DNA of 64,000 nt from CAVWZH01 sp963765285 (GCA_963765285.1 CAVXVR010000008.1:124001-188000); one strand, 5' to 3'. Shown: positions 17,156 through 25,451, counted from the stretch's first letter. Numbers and translations: made by a program. The notes: generated by a model from the letters alone, not told the origin.

Positions 17156-17732
17156 ATGGCGGATGACAAAGATTTCCAGGCCAAGGTACAGCGGATCGGC
17201 GAGCTAGTCGGCGGGCTGGAGGAGATCGCGGATCGCGGAATCGAGGGCCAGCGCGAAAGCGTTGGTGCAACTGCTGCTGGATTTGCACGCCACAGGTCTG
17301 GAGCGGGCGCTGGAGGTCGTCGCCAAAAACGAGGATTGCGGGCAACGTATCATCGACGATCTGGGATGCGATCCTCTGGTCAGCAGCCTTCTGGTTTTGT
17401 ACGGCCTTCATCCTCTGGATTTCGAAACCCGCGTAGCGCAGAGTGTTGAGAAGGTTCTTTCCCAGGTGCGCAAAGGAGGAGGTGAGCTGGAATTGCTCGG
17501 GATTAAAGACGGCACAGTCAGGCTGCATCTTGAAGTGACAGGGCACGCCTGCGGCTCGACGGGGAAGACGCTAAAGAAACTGGTCGAGGATGCGATCTAC
17601 GAAGCTGCGCCAGATGTCGGGCAATTGCTGATTGAGGGAATCGAAGAGCCGGCAGGTTCGTCCGGCTTTGTGCCGCTGGGCAAACTGGGCGGCGTGATCG
17701 TGACCGCTGCTGTACAAGAAAGCCGATCGTGA
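17156..17732 (+). pseudogene. NifU-like C-terminal-domain protein of the hydrogenase island, frameshifted
   Basis: An N-terminal piece (from ATG 17156, VQRIGELVGGLEEIAD) is in one frame and the remainder, from about 17236, is in the next. One extra base in the GATCGCGG stretch (17231-17238) explains the break; without it the gene encodes 191 residues. NifU-type proteins carry or deliver Fe-S clusters, and copies occur in many group 1h and 2a hydrogenase clusters, probably to supply the small subunit. The shift may be an error or real, and translation could restart at GTG 17262. Confidence 0.75.
17262..17732 (+). CDS. NifU-like domain, main open frame
   Basis: This 156-residue frame covers the helical region (VQLLLDLHATGLERALEVV) and the NifU domain (GTVRLHLEVTGHACGSTGKT, then LVEDAIYEAAPDVGQLLIEG). 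The usual NifU Cys-x-x-Cys cluster site aligns with Gly-His-Ala-Cys here, so the first ligand is missing and only one Cys remains. A single Cys per monomer could still hold a cluster in a dimer with help from another ligand, or the protein may act only as a scaffold. Confidence 0.75.
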   Translation: MVQLLLDLHATGLERALEVVAKNEDCGQRIIDDLGCDPLVSSLLVLYGLHPLDFETRVAQSVEKVLSQVRKGGGELELLGIKDGTVRLHLEVTGHACGSTGKTLKKLVEDAIYEAAPDVGQLLIEGIEEPAGSSGFVPLGKLGGVIVTAAVQESRS

Positions 17733-17736
17733 GCTG

Positions 17737-18399
17737 ATGATGAATGTGGGCCAGCCAGGATACGAGAACGCGTTCGGGACGCTTCGCCGCTTTGTGCGGC
17801 GCAAGCGGAACGTAGAACGCTGCGAAATGTGCAGCGCCGAAGTTGGCCCCGATCATTCCCATTTGATCGAACCCGCCAGCCGAAAGCTGTTATGCAGCTG
17901 CAATGCCTGTGCCATCCTTTTCAGCGGAAGCGGCACAAAATACAAGCGCGTACCCCGGCGGGTGCTTTCCCTCGCGGATTTCCGTCTCTCCGACGGCCAG
18001 TGGGAGAGCCTGATGGTTCCCATCAACATGGCCTTCTTTTATCGCAGCACGCCGGATGCGCGAGTGGTCGCCTTCTACCCCAGTCCGGCGGGAGCGACCG
18101 AGTCCTTGTTACCGCTTGAGACCTGGACCGACATCGAGCAGGAAAATCCGGTGCTCAAAGAAATGGAGGCCGACGTAGAGGCGCTGCTGGTGAACCGGGT
18201 TGGACATTCGCGTGGTTTCGGCGCGGCAGAATATTATGTGCTGCCGATAGATGAGTGCTACAAGTTGGTGGGGCTGATTCGCACGAACTGGCGTGGACTT
18301 TCCGGCGGCACCGAAGTCTGGCAGGAAATCGGCAGGTTTTTTGACGGTCTTAAACAGCGGGCAACGGTGATACGCGAGGCGGGCCCATGCCTGAATTGA
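17737..18399 (+). CDS. DUF5947-like hydrogenase-cluster protein
   Basis: The 220-residue product has two Cys pairs near its N-terminus, RCEMCSAEVG and LLCSCNACAILF, that look like a zinc or Fe-S site. A mixed alpha/beta region follows (WESLMVPINMAFFYRST, YYVLPIDECYKLVGLIR). I recognise it as the DUF5947 type found beside group 1h hydrogenases. Its role is unknown. It starts five bases after the NifU-like gene and overlaps the next gene by 13 bases, so it belongs to the operon. Confidence 0.8.
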   Translation: MMNVGQPGYENAFGTLRRFVRRKRNVERCEMCSAEVGPDHSHLIEPASRKLLCSCNACAILFSGSGTKYKRVPRRVLSLADFRLSDGQWESLMVPINMAFFYRSTPDARVVAFYPSPAGATESLLPLETWTDIEQENPVLKEMEADVEALLVNRVGHSRGFGAAEYYVLPIDECYKLVGLIRTNWRGLSGGTEVWQEIGRFFDGLKQRATVIREAGPCLN

Positions 18400-19034
18400 G
18401 TTTCAAGATCGAAAGGGCAGAGGCGCAGCGCTTCGCCGCGGCCCCTACGCTTTTGTTCAAGCTCAGTATTACGAATCACGATGCGAATGAAATAGTGCAT
18501 TCAGTCGCCCTGCGTTGTCAGATTCAGCTGGAAGTGACGCGCCGTCAATACAGCGTTGAAGACCAGGCAAAACTGCGAGACCTGTTTGGCGAGCCGGAGC
18601 GCTGGAGCCAAACTCTAAAAAATATGTTGTGGACCCACGCCAGCGTGGTGGCGCCAGCTTTTAAGGACAGTACCGTCGTTGATCTTCCCGTGCCCTGCAC
18701 CTTCGATTTCAACGTAGCCGCCACCAAGTACTTTCACGGTTTGGCGGACGGCGATGTTCCGTTAACGTTTCTGTTCAGCGGAACGATTTTCTATGCCGAC
18801 GCCAGCGGGGCGCTACAAGTCGCGCCAATTCCGTGGGATAAGGAAGCTCGCTTCCGGCTGCCGGTAAAGGCCTGGAACGAAATGATGGATATTTATTATC
18901 CGAATAGCGCCTGGCTGTGTTTGCGGCGCGACGTCTTCGAGCGCCTGTATCAATACAAGGTGGCGCACGGCATTCCTACCTGGGAAGAGGCACTGGAAAG
19001 AATGCTTCCGGTGGAGGAAGAGGTGGCGCGATGA
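18387..19034 (+). CDS. DUF6084-like hydrogenase-cluster protein
   Basis: The 215-residue product has no signal peptide. Recognisable stretches are LLFKLSITN, HSVALRCQIQLE, TVVDLPVPCTFDFN, PLTFLFSGTIFY and YYPNSAWLCLRRDVFERLY. I match it to the DUF6084 family, known mainly as a neighbour of group 1h hydrogenase genes. Function is unknown. Four-base ATGA overlap with the next gene indicates translational coupling. Confidence 0.8.
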   Translation: MPELSFKIERAEAQRFAAAPTLLFKLSITNHDANEIVHSVALRCQIQLEVTRRQYSVEDQAKLRDLFGEPERWSQTLKNMLWTHASVVAPAFKDSTVVDLPVPCTFDFNVAATKYFHGLADGDVPLTFLFSGTIFYADASGALQVAPIPWDKEARFRLPVKAWNEMMDIYYPNSAWLCLRRDVFERLYQYKVAHGIPTWEEALERMLPVEEEVAR

Positions 19035-20034
19035 ATACGAAATCCATCGCTGCCATCGCCAACGCCGTCCTCTACGAAGGGTACATGCTTTATCCTTACC
19101 GCCCTTCGTCGGTAAAGAATCGCCAGCGATTCAATTTTGGCGTGCTCTATCCGCGTACCTACAGCGAAGCACAAGCCGGTTCGGATGCGTGGAGCACGCA
19201 AACGGAGTGTCTAGTAGAAGGTTCTTCCCGGACTGCGCTCGAGATAAAAGTTCGCTTTCTGAAATTAGTGGCCCGCGTTACTGATTCGCAGAGGCCAGCA
19301 AGGGAATATTCCAGGGAGCTCGTGGCAAGAGGCGGTCGAGTGTGAGGTTACGGTTCCTACCCAGTCTGCTCAGTACCCTGGTGTCCGATCCGATCGCTTG
19401 GCCCTTCAGCTTTCCGGCACGAGAGGATGTGGAAGTTTGGTGCGATGAAAGGGGGAGTGCGGCAGGTCGGATCGTACGTACCCAGGATTTTGTTGAGGGG
19501 AAGATTCAGGTCTGCGCCGAACGAATGTCGAATGAATTGTTCAAGGTCAGCGTGCTGGTCGAAAACCTGACGACCTTTGAGCGCTGCGAACAGTTGCGGG
19601 ATAAGGCCCTCATGCGGTCTTTGGTTTCCGCGCATACTTTGCTGGGCGTCACGGATGGCCAATTCGTTTCTCTGCTCGATCCGCCCAAAGAGTTCGCGGA
19701 GTGGGCCGCGGGTTGCCAGAACCTCGGGACCTGGCCGGTTTTGGTCGGAGCCGAGGGTGAGCGCGACACCATGCTTGCTTCCCCCATCATTCTGTACGAC
19801 TATCCCCAGATTGCGCCAGAGAGCCCGGGCGACTTGTTTGACGGAGCGGAAATCGACGAGATTCTTTCCTTGCGCATTATGACCATGACGGATGACGAGA
19901 AGCGCGAGATGCGCAATAGCGACGAACGCGCCCGCAAGATGCTGGAGAGAACGGAATCGCTACCGATGGAGCAGCTGATGAAGCTCCACGGGACTCTGCG
20001 CGAGCTGCGTTCTCTGAAAGAGGAGACGCCATGA
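19031..20034 (+). pseudogene. Conserved hydrogenase-cluster protein of unknown function, two frameshifts
   Basis: Three frames together give a protein of about 333 residues. The first (from ATG 19031) contains LYEGYMLYPYRPSSVKNRQR and FNFGVLYP, a block typical of this hydrogenase-linked family. The middle frame, about 19290-19350, contains GNIPGSSWQEAVE. The last frame, from about 19352, contains WPFSFPAREDVEVW and onward. Two single-base insertions, one between 19275 and 19305 and one at about 19345-19356, would restore one frame, and the total is then divisible by three. The flanking genes overlap it by four bases at each end, as expected for an intact operon member. Confidence 0.7.
19342..20034 (+). 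CDS. C-terminal open frame of the frameshifted hydrogenase-cluster protein
   Basis: This frame encodes about 230 residues. It includes ELFKVSVLVENLTTFERCEQ, the long stretch around MRSLVSAHTLLGVTDGQFVS, GTWPVLVGAEGERDTML, PIILYDYPQIAPESPGDLFD and EIDEILSLRIMTMTDDEKRE. The tail is charged and helical. No catalytic motif is visible. The N-terminal third lies at 19031-19345 in another frame. Confidence 0.7.
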   Translation: MRLRFLPSLLSTLVSDPIAWPFSFPAREDVEVWCDERGSAAGRIVRTQDFVEGKIQVCAERMSNELFKVSVLVENLTTFERCEQLRDKALMRSLVSAHTLLGVTDGQFVSLLDPPKEFAEWAAGCQNLGTWPVLVGAEGERDTMLASPIILYDYPQIAPESPGDLFDGAEIDEILSLRIMTMTDDEKREMRNSDERARKMLERTESLPMEQLMKLHGTLRELRSLKEETP

Positions 20035-20879
20035 ATGAATGGGAATGGCAGCTCCTCGAAGAGAAAAAGCCGGTTGAAGACCTGCGGATTGACGGAATCG
20101 AAGTCAGGCCGGGAAGCCGGGTCCGGCTGCGGCCAAGACCGGGCGGCGACATCATGGACATTGCCCTTACCGGGAAAACCGCCGTGATCGAGGCCATTGA
20201 GCAAGACTACGAAGGCAAGGTTCATGTCTGCGTAGTGGTAGATGACGATCCCGGGCGTGACATCGGTCTGATGCGCCAGCCGGGCCACCGCTTCTTCTTT
20301 GACGCCGATGAGGTGGAGCCGCTCGCAGGAGAGCTGGACAGCACAGTCAACCGCTCGGGGCGGCCGAGGATTCTTGTCGCCGGTATCGGGAACATCTTTC
20401 TCGGCGACGACGCTTTCGGCGTTGAGGTTATTCGCCGTTTGTCTTCTCGCGAGTTTCCTGAGAGCGTCAAGATCGTGGACTTCGGGATTCGCGGTTACGA
20501 TTTGGCCTATGCCCTGCTCGACGGATATGACACCACGATTCTTGTGGACACGTGTCCGCGGGGCGAGCCGGCGGGCACGCTGTATGTGATCGAACCGGAG
20601 CTAAACGATCTGGGAAACTCCGACGATCAGGCCAGTCCGGCCGACGCGCACACCATGAACCCCCTGAACGTGCTGCGCCTGGCCAAGTCCATGGGAGGGC
20701 CGTTGAAACGGATTCTGCTGTTGGGCTGTGAGCCGGAGACGCTGGGTCCGGACGAAGGTCAAATGGGGTTGAGTGGGCCAATCGAAGCGGCTGTAGAGGA
20801 GGCAGTGAAGCTGGTTGAGTCGATGGTCGGAAAGCTGCTGCGTGGGGAAGAAAATCTGACAACGAACGACGAAAAGTGA
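20031..20879 (+). CDS. hupD: Hydrogenase maturation protease with N-terminal extra domain
   Basis: Residues ~112-265 form a HycI/HupD-type endopeptidase: GIGNIFLGDDAFGVEVIRR (nickel-sensing Asp/Glu), DFGIRGYDLAYALL, and HTMNPLNVLRLAK (conserved His). It removes the C-terminal tail of the large subunit after nickel insertion. Residues 1-~105 are an extra domain (VRPGSRVRLRPRPGGDIMD, GKTAVIEAIEQDYEGKVHVC) not present in E. coli HycI, which may recognise the group 1h large subunit. The gene overlaps its neighbour upstream by four bases and is followed by a small membrane protein gene. Confidence 0.92.
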   Translation: MNEWEWQLLEEKKPVEDLRIDGIEVRPGSRVRLRPRPGGDIMDIALTGKTAVIEAIEQDYEGKVHVCVVVDDDPGRDIGLMRQPGHRFFFDADEVEPLAGELDSTVNRSGRPRILVAGIGNIFLGDDAFGVEVIRRLSSREFPESVKIVDFGIRGYDLAYALLDGYDTTILVDTCPRGEPAGTLYVIEPELNDLGNSDDQASPADAHTMNPLNVLRLAKSMGGPLKRILLLGCEPETLGPDEGQMGLSGPIEAAVEEAVKLVESMVGKLLRGEENLTTNDEK

Positions 20880-20891
20880 GAGGAGACTGCC

Positions 20892-21104
20892 GTGGCCATG
20901 GAAATAGCGAAAGACGCGAACGGAGCTGGAACCGACAAGGACACGCTATACATGCTGGGCGGAGTGGCCCTGATTGTGTTTGGCACAGGTTTGATTCTCT
21001 CGAACCCAATCGTAAAACGCTATCTGGGTCAGCTCGGGGTGGGGGATCTGGTCCAAGCCGCCCTGCCCGATGTCGACCGTTATCTGAAACTGAGGGCGAT
21101 GTGA
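20892..21104 (+). CDS. Small membrane protein of the hydrogenase island
   Basis: The GTG at 20892 is seven bases from AGGAG; an ATG at 20898 gives a protein two residues shorter. The 70-residue product has a charged N-terminus, one transmembrane helix (TLYMLGGVALIVFGTGLIL), an amphipathic stretch and the tail LPDVDRYLKLRAM. The tail closely resembles that of the 39-residue protein at 10174. A role in tethering the soluble hydrogenase or moving electrons to the membrane is an inference from this shape and location. Confidence 0.75.
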   Translation: MAMEIAKDANGAGTDKDTLYMLGGVALIVFGTGLILSNPIVKRYLGQLGVGDLVQAALPDVDRYLKLRAM

Positions 21105-21120
21105 GGGGCCGGAACGCGTG

Positions 21121-21693
21121 ATGGAACCCAAGACGGAGACCAGCCTTCATTTCGTCACGGATGCGCGAGCCAGCCAGTTCACGGTGCAAGTATTTTCCGG
21201 AGGATTGTTGTCGGCTTTCGGACACAATCCGACCATAGCGATCCGCGACTTCCTGGCCGAGGTTGAAGTGAACCCCGGGAATATCGAGCGCTCTTCGGTC
21301 AAAGTCACAATCCAGGCCGATTCGCTTACCGTCCGGGACGATATTTCTGACAAAGACAGGAAGGAGATCGAGCGCACCATGCACGAGGAAATCCTCGAAA
21401 CTTCGTCGTTTCCCGAGATCGTGTATGAGTGCTCAAGCCTATCGGCGAACAAGACCGCGGAAGGGCAGTATGCGGTCACTCTCAACGGCGATTTGACCCT
21501 GCACGGCGTAACTCGCCCTCAACCCGTTCCGGCACGGGCGGTGCTGGATGGGGACTTGCTGCGGGCTTTTGGTGCTTTTTCGATGCGGCAAACGGAGTAT
21601 GATCTGAAGTTGGCTTCTGTGGCCGGAGGCGCACTGAAGGTGAAAGACGAGTTGAAGTGTTCCTTTAACATTGTGGCGCGAAGAAAAGAGTGA
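21121..21693 (+). CDS. YceI-family protein, no signal peptide
   Basis: The 190-residue product has the YceI lipocalin-like pattern: HFVTDARASQFTVQVFSGG, SAFGHNPTIAIRDF, a central EILETSSFPEIVYECSSL and LTLHGVTRPQPVPAR. YceI proteins bind long isoprenoid chains such as quinones. Most are periplasmic; this one starts straight into the domain, so it should stay in the cytoplasm where the hydrogenase is. GTG at 21118 directly before ATG 21121 is an alternative start. It lies between the small membrane protein and hypC. Confidence 0.85.
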   Translation: MEPKTETSLHFVTDARASQFTVQVFSGGLLSAFGHNPTIAIRDFLAEVEVNPGNIERSSVKVTIQADSLTVRDDISDKDRKEIERTMHEEILETSSFPEIVYECSSLSANKTAEGQYAVTLNGDLTLHGVTRPQPVPARAVLDGDLLRAFGAFSMRQTEYDLKLASVAGGALKVKDELKCSFNIVARRKE

Positions 21694-21697
21694 CTTC

Positions 21698-21991
21698 ATG
21701 TGTCTAGCCATACCCGGGCAGATCGTCGAAATCTTTTCAGATCAGCAACATACCGCCCTTATCGACGTCGTTGGAGTGCGCCGCAAGGTGGATCTGGGGC
21801 TGCTACAGGACGATATGCCGAAACCCGGCGACTGGGTGCTGATTCACGTTGGTTTTGCCATGAGCAAGATCAGCGAGGAAGATGCCATGGACCAGATGCG
21901 CACTCTGCGAGCGCTGGGCGAGGCGGAGGCGGCGATGCAAGAGGTCCAGGGTTACGGATTGGCTGACACCGACAATGCCAAGCCCTCTTGA
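21698..21991 (+). CDS. hypC: Hydrogenase assembly chaperone HypC
   Basis: The 97-residue product begins MCLAIPGQIVEI, with the essential Cys2 that carries the iron-dicyano-carbonyl unit with HypD. It continues with ALIDVVGVRRKVDLGLL and GDWVLIHVGFAMSKISEEDA, the OB-fold typical of HypC/HupF. It is somewhat longer than E. coli HypC because of an Ala/Glu-rich tail. It lies four bases after the YceI gene and 21 before hypD. Confidence 0.96.
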   Translation: MCLAIPGQIVEIFSDQQHTALIDVVGVRRKVDLGLLQDDMPKPGDWVLIHVGFAMSKISEEDAMDQMRTLRALGEAEAAMQEVQGYGLADTDNAKPS

Positions 21992-22012
21992 CGCCGAGCT
22001 AACGGACAAGGC

Positions 22013-23143
22013 ATGAAATTTGTTGACGAGTTTCGCGAGCCTGAAGTCATCACCAAGACGGCGGAAGAGATTCGCCGCCTCGCTGATCCCAAGCGACACT
22101 ACCGCATCATGGAAGTGTGCGGAGGACACACCCACGCGATCTACCGTTTCGGTTTAAAGGATCTGCTGCCATCGAACATTGAGTTGATCCATGGCCCGGG
22201 TTGTCCGGTCTGCGTACTCCCCATGGGGCGAATCGACGACGGGCTGGAGATTGCCCAACAGCCGGACGTGATTTTCGCCGCCTTTGGCGACATGATGCGA
22301 GTCCCAGGAACTCAGGGAAGTCCGCTAGAGCACAAAGCTCGCGGCATGGATGTCCGCATTGTGTATTCGCCGTCCGACGCTCTTAAGCTGGCGCAATCGA
22401 ATCCCGAAAAGCATGTGATGTTTTTCGCTATCGGATTTGAAACCACGGCTCCCTCGACCGCGCTGACCTTGGTGCGGGCAAAAGCAGACGGCGTCCATAA
22501 TTTTTCCGTGTTCTGCAATCATGTCACGATTATTCCGGCGATCCGGGCGATTCTGGATTCTCCGGATATGCGACTGGACGCTTTCATCGGTCCCGGCCAC
22601 GTGTCGACCGTGATCGGCTGCCGGCCCTACGAATGGATTGCGGTGAACGAGAAGAAACCAGTCGCGGTTTCTGGGTTCGAGCCGTTGGATATTCTGCAGT
22701 CCATCGTGATGGTTTTGCGTCAACTGAGGAAAGGCGAGGCAAAAATCGAGAATCAGTACAAACGCGTGGTCCCCTGGGAAGGGAATCGCGCGGCGCTCCG
22801 GGCCATGGCCGAGGTTTTCGAGTTGCGTCCATATTTCGAGTGGAGAGGCCTGGGCTTCATTTCTCAATCCGCGCTGCGCATCAAGGACAGTTATGCCGAG
22901 TGGGATGCCGAGCAGCGCTTCCAGGTGGCTGGGGTGCGAGTGACGGATCCCAAGGCGGCGCAATGCGGAGAAGTGCTGAAAGGCGTGCTCAAGCCGCATC
23001 AATGCAAGCTGTTTGCCAAAGAGTGCACGCCGGAACATCCGATCGGCGCGCTCATGGTTTCATCTGAGGGGTCATGCGCAGCGTACTTCAATTACGAACA
23101 CCGCAAAACGGCGATGGTGACCAGCATAGCGTCCGTGGCTTAG
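22013..23143 (+). CDS. hypD: Hydrogenase Fe-cofactor assembly protein HypD
   Basis: The 376-residue protein has the HypD signatures EVCGGHTHAIYRFGLKDLLP, HGPGCPVCVLP, FFAIGFETTAPSTALTL, FCNHVTIIPAIRAIL and FIGPGHVSTVIG. The C-terminal cysteines that bind the 4Fe-4S cluster lie in AAQCGEVLKG, HQCKLFAKECTP and SSEGSCAAYFNY. It assembles the Fe(CN)2CO group together with HypC and HypE. Full length, no anomalies. Confidence 0.97.
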   Translation: MKFVDEFREPEVITKTAEEIRRLADPKRHYRIMEVCGGHTHAIYRFGLKDLLPSNIELIHGPGCPVCVLPMGRIDDGLEIAQQPDVIFAAFGDMMRVPGTQGSPLEHKARGMDVRIVYSPSDALKLAQSNPEKHVMFFAIGFETTAPSTALTLVRAKADGVHNFSVFCNHVTIIPAIRAILDSPDMRLDAFIGPGHVSTVIGCRPYEWIAVNEKKPVAVSGFEPLDILQSIVMVLRQLRKGEAKIENQYKRVVPWEGNRAALRAMAEVFELRPYFEWRGLGFISQSALRIKDSYAEWDAEQRFQVAGVRVTDPKAAQCGEVLKGVLKPHQCKLFAKECTPEHPIGALMVSSEGSCAAYFNYEHRKTAMVTSIASVA

Positions 23144-24210
23144 ACGCCCCTCCGACCGTTGACAGTCCAACCCAGGACAGTTCGCGGCAGGTTCGCTTCC
23201 GTGAACCGCAAATCGAAATGGCTCACGGGGCGGGAGGCAAGGCCAGCCGCAGGCTGGTGGAAGGCCTGTTTGCCCCGCTGCTTTTTTCATCTTCTTCAGA
23301 ACCGCTGGGCGATGCGGCCCATCTCGATTTTGGCGGCACGCGGATTGCCATAACCACTGACAGTTTCGTGGTCAAGCCCCTGAGTTTTCCCGGGGGCTCG
23401 ATCGGGGAACTTGCCGTCAATGGAACGGTAAACGATCTCGCCGTTTCCGGCGCGAAGGCCGAAGCTCTGGTAGTCACCTACGTGCTCGAAGCCGGATTGC
23501 CCACGCCGGTACTTGAGGGCGAAGTCCGCGCCATGGGAAAGGCAGCGCGTAGGGCGGGAGTCACGATTGCCGGCGGCGACACGAAAGTGGTCGAGCACGG
23601 CAAAGCTGATTTCATGTACATCACCACCACGGGAATTGGACGGCCTCTGCACGGCGTGCGGGTTGATCCCAGGTCGGTTCGTTCGGGTGACAAGGTTCTG
23701 CTTTCTGGGCCCATTGGCGACCACGGCATAACCATCCTTCTAGCGCGCGGAGAACTCGATCTGGAAGCTGATCTTCGTTCCGATACCCGTTCGGTACTCC
23801 CTCTTGTGGAAGCCATGACAAAAGCGGCCGGGCCTGGCGTGCGCTGGATGCGCGATCCCACCCGCGGCGGTGTTGCTACATCACTTAACGAACTGGCGCG
23901 CGATTGCGGTCTGGGGATCGTGCTCACAGAAGAACAGCTACCGGTGCGTGATGCGGTGCGCGGAGCTTGCGAACTACTGGGGCTAGATCCGCTGCATATC
24001 GCCAACGAGGGCCAGTTTCTTGCGGTCGTCGCGCCGGAATACGCCGATGCTGCGCTCAACGCCCTGAATCTTTGCCCGGGTGGCGAGGAGGCGCGGGTAA
24101 TCGGTCAAGTGCGCGAGCAACCGGCCGGCGCCGTACTCGTGACCACTCTTTATGGCGGAAGCCGGATTGTGGACATGCTGGTCGGCGATCCCCTGCCGCG
24201 TATTTGTTAG
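23074..24210 (+). CDS. hypE: Hydrogenase expression/formation protein HypE
   Basis: HypE dehydrates the carbamoyl group on its C-terminal Cys to the cyanide ligand; the ending DPLPRIC keeps that Cys. Other motifs are MAHGAGGKASRRLVEGLF, TTDSFVVKPLSFPGGSIGEL, VNGTVNDLAVSGAKA, AGGDTKVVEHGKADFMYI and RDPTRGGVATSLNEL. The start is uncertain. ATG 23074 gives 378 residues but overlaps hypD by 70 bases; ATG 23218 begins at MAHGAGGK, slightly short of the usual N-terminus. The truth may be a non-standard start between them. Confidence 0.93.
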   Translation: MRSVLQLRTPQNGDGDQHSVRGLDAPPTVDSPTQDSSRQVRFREPQIEMAHGAGGKASRRLVEGLFAPLLFSSSSEPLGDAAHLDFGGTRIAITTDSFVVKPLSFPGGSIGELAVNGTVNDLAVSGAKAEALVVTYVLEAGLPTPVLEGEVRAMGKAARRAGVTIAGGDTKVVEHGKADFMYITTTGIGRPLHGVRVDPRSVRSGDKVLLSGPIGDHGITILLARGELDLEADLRSDTRSVLPLVEAMTKAAGPGVRWMRDPTRGGVATSLNELARDCGLGIVLTEEQLPVRDAVRGACELLGLDPLHIANEGQFLAVVAPEYADAALNALNLCPGGEEARVIGQVREQPAGAVLVTTLYGGSRIVDMLVGDPLPRIC

Positions 24211-24212
24211 GA

Positions 24213-25451
24213 ATGAATGCCATGGTAACTGCCTCCAGGCCGGAGACCCAAGCCCTCGAAGCTCAAGTCCTCGGAGCTCAAATCCTCGGAGCTCAAATCA
24301 AAGAGAGGCTGCTCACACGGAACCATCTGGTCGAAGATCTCTTTTCGCGAGAAGCCCTCCGTCTCGCCGAGGCTTGCCGTTCCATGTCGGAGCGATTCCT
24401 TAAAGGAGGGCGGCTGCTTGCCTTCGGGCGTGGCCCCTACGCCACCGACGCACAGCACGTTTCCGTGGAATTTGTTCATCCCGTGATCGTGGGCAAACGC
24501 GCTCTGCCGGCGCTGGATATTTCCATTCTCTTCCGGCCGTGGCTGGAAGCCATCCTTCATCCCGAAGACATCGTGATGGGCTTCGGCCCACCGGAGGGTG
24601 ACGATGAGGTTCGGTCAGCCCTCGAGTTTGCCCAGGCACGAAACGCGCTGACCTTTGCGCTGCCCGGTAAGGAAGGTTCTTACGCCGTCGAAGCGTTCAC
24701 TTCAGATCCGTTCATTCATCAGGAGATGATTGAAATTCTTTACCACACGCTCTGGGAAAGCGTGCATGTGTTCTTCGAACATCGCGAACTTGGTTACGAC
24801 GTGGGAGCGTCGGGATTTCTCTATCCCTTCCTCGGGCAGGAAAAGCAGGAGACTGGAGATTTGTTGGCGGAGGTGGCGGCCTCCATCCAGATGAAAGTGC
24901 AGGATGATTCCAAACTGCGGGTACAAGTTGCGCAGGAGCAAGCGGAGCAGATCAGCAAGACAGCGCTGGCCGTTCACCAAAGGCTGGCGCGCGGTGGAAA
25001 ACTGATTCTGTTCGGCAATGGCGGTTCGGCGACGGACGCTAACGATTGGGCGCTGGATTGCGTGCTGCCTCCGAGCGGGTATCGCCCCATTCCTGCCGTT
25101 TCACTTGCGCTCGAGCCGGCGAACATCAGTGCCATTGCCAACGATGTTGGCACCGAGGTGGTTTTCCTGCGCCAGCTCATCGCACAGGCGTGTCCCGAGG
25201 ATGTTGCCATAGGGATCTCCACGAGCGGCGGATCGAAGAACATCATCATGGCGCTGGAAGAAGCTCGCAAGCGGAAGCTGCTGACGGTCGCGCTGTTAGG
25301 CTACGATGGCGGCGAGATCAAGCGGCGCGAGTTGGCCGATTTTCCCATCGTTGTTCAGTGTGACTACATTCCGCGGATACAGGAAGTGCAAGCCTCGATC
25401 TATCACATCATTCGCGAAAGCCTGGAGGTGCTGGCCCGTGGCCAAGTTTGA
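24213..25451 (+). CDS. Tandem SIS-domain (phosphosugar isomerase-like) protein in the hyp operon
   Basis: From ATG 24213 the product is 412 residues. There are two SIS domains related to GmhA/phosphoheptose isomerases. The first (~45-215) has FLKGGRLLAFGRGPYATDAQ. The second (~245-405) is more canonical, with GGKLILFGNGGSATDANDWA, GISTSGGSKNIIMALEEARK and LLTVALLGYDGGEIK. The first domain lacks a canonical Gly-Asn-Gly-Gly-Ser loop. SIS proteins act on or sense phosphosugars. Its role beside hypE is unknown, but the gene is embedded in the operon and overlaps the next by 14 bases. Confidence 0.85.
   Translation: MNAMVTASRPETQALEAQVLGAQILGAQIKERLLTRNHLVEDLFSREALRLAEACRSMSERFLKGGRLLAFGRGPYATDAQHVSVEFVHPVIVGKRALPALDISILFRPWLEAILHPEDIVMGFGPPEGDDEVRSALEFAQARNALTFALPGKEGSYAVEAFTSDPFIHQEMIEILYHTLWESVHVFFEHRELGYDVGASGFLYPFLGQEKQETGDLLAEVAASIQMKVQDDSKLRVQVAQEQAEQISKTALAVHQRLARGGKLILFGNGGSATDANDWALDCVLPPSGYRPIPAVSLALEPANISAIANDVGTEVVFLRQLIAQACPEDVAIGISTSGGSKNIIMALEEARKRKLLTVALLGYDGGEIKRRELADFPIVVQCDYIPRIQEVQASIYHIIRESLEVLARGQV
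24255..24299 (+). repeat. Three tandem 15-base repeats near the 5' end of the SIS gene
   Basis: CTCGAAGCTCAAGTC is followed by two identical copies of CTCGGAGCTCAAATC, encoding LEAQV-LGAQI-LGAQI. The unit count could vary by slippage without breaking the frame. Confidence 0.8.

Noticed and set aside
24255..24299. Short tandem repeats as a CRISPR-like array
   Set aside because: Repeats are directly adjacent without spacers and lie in frame inside the SIS gene.
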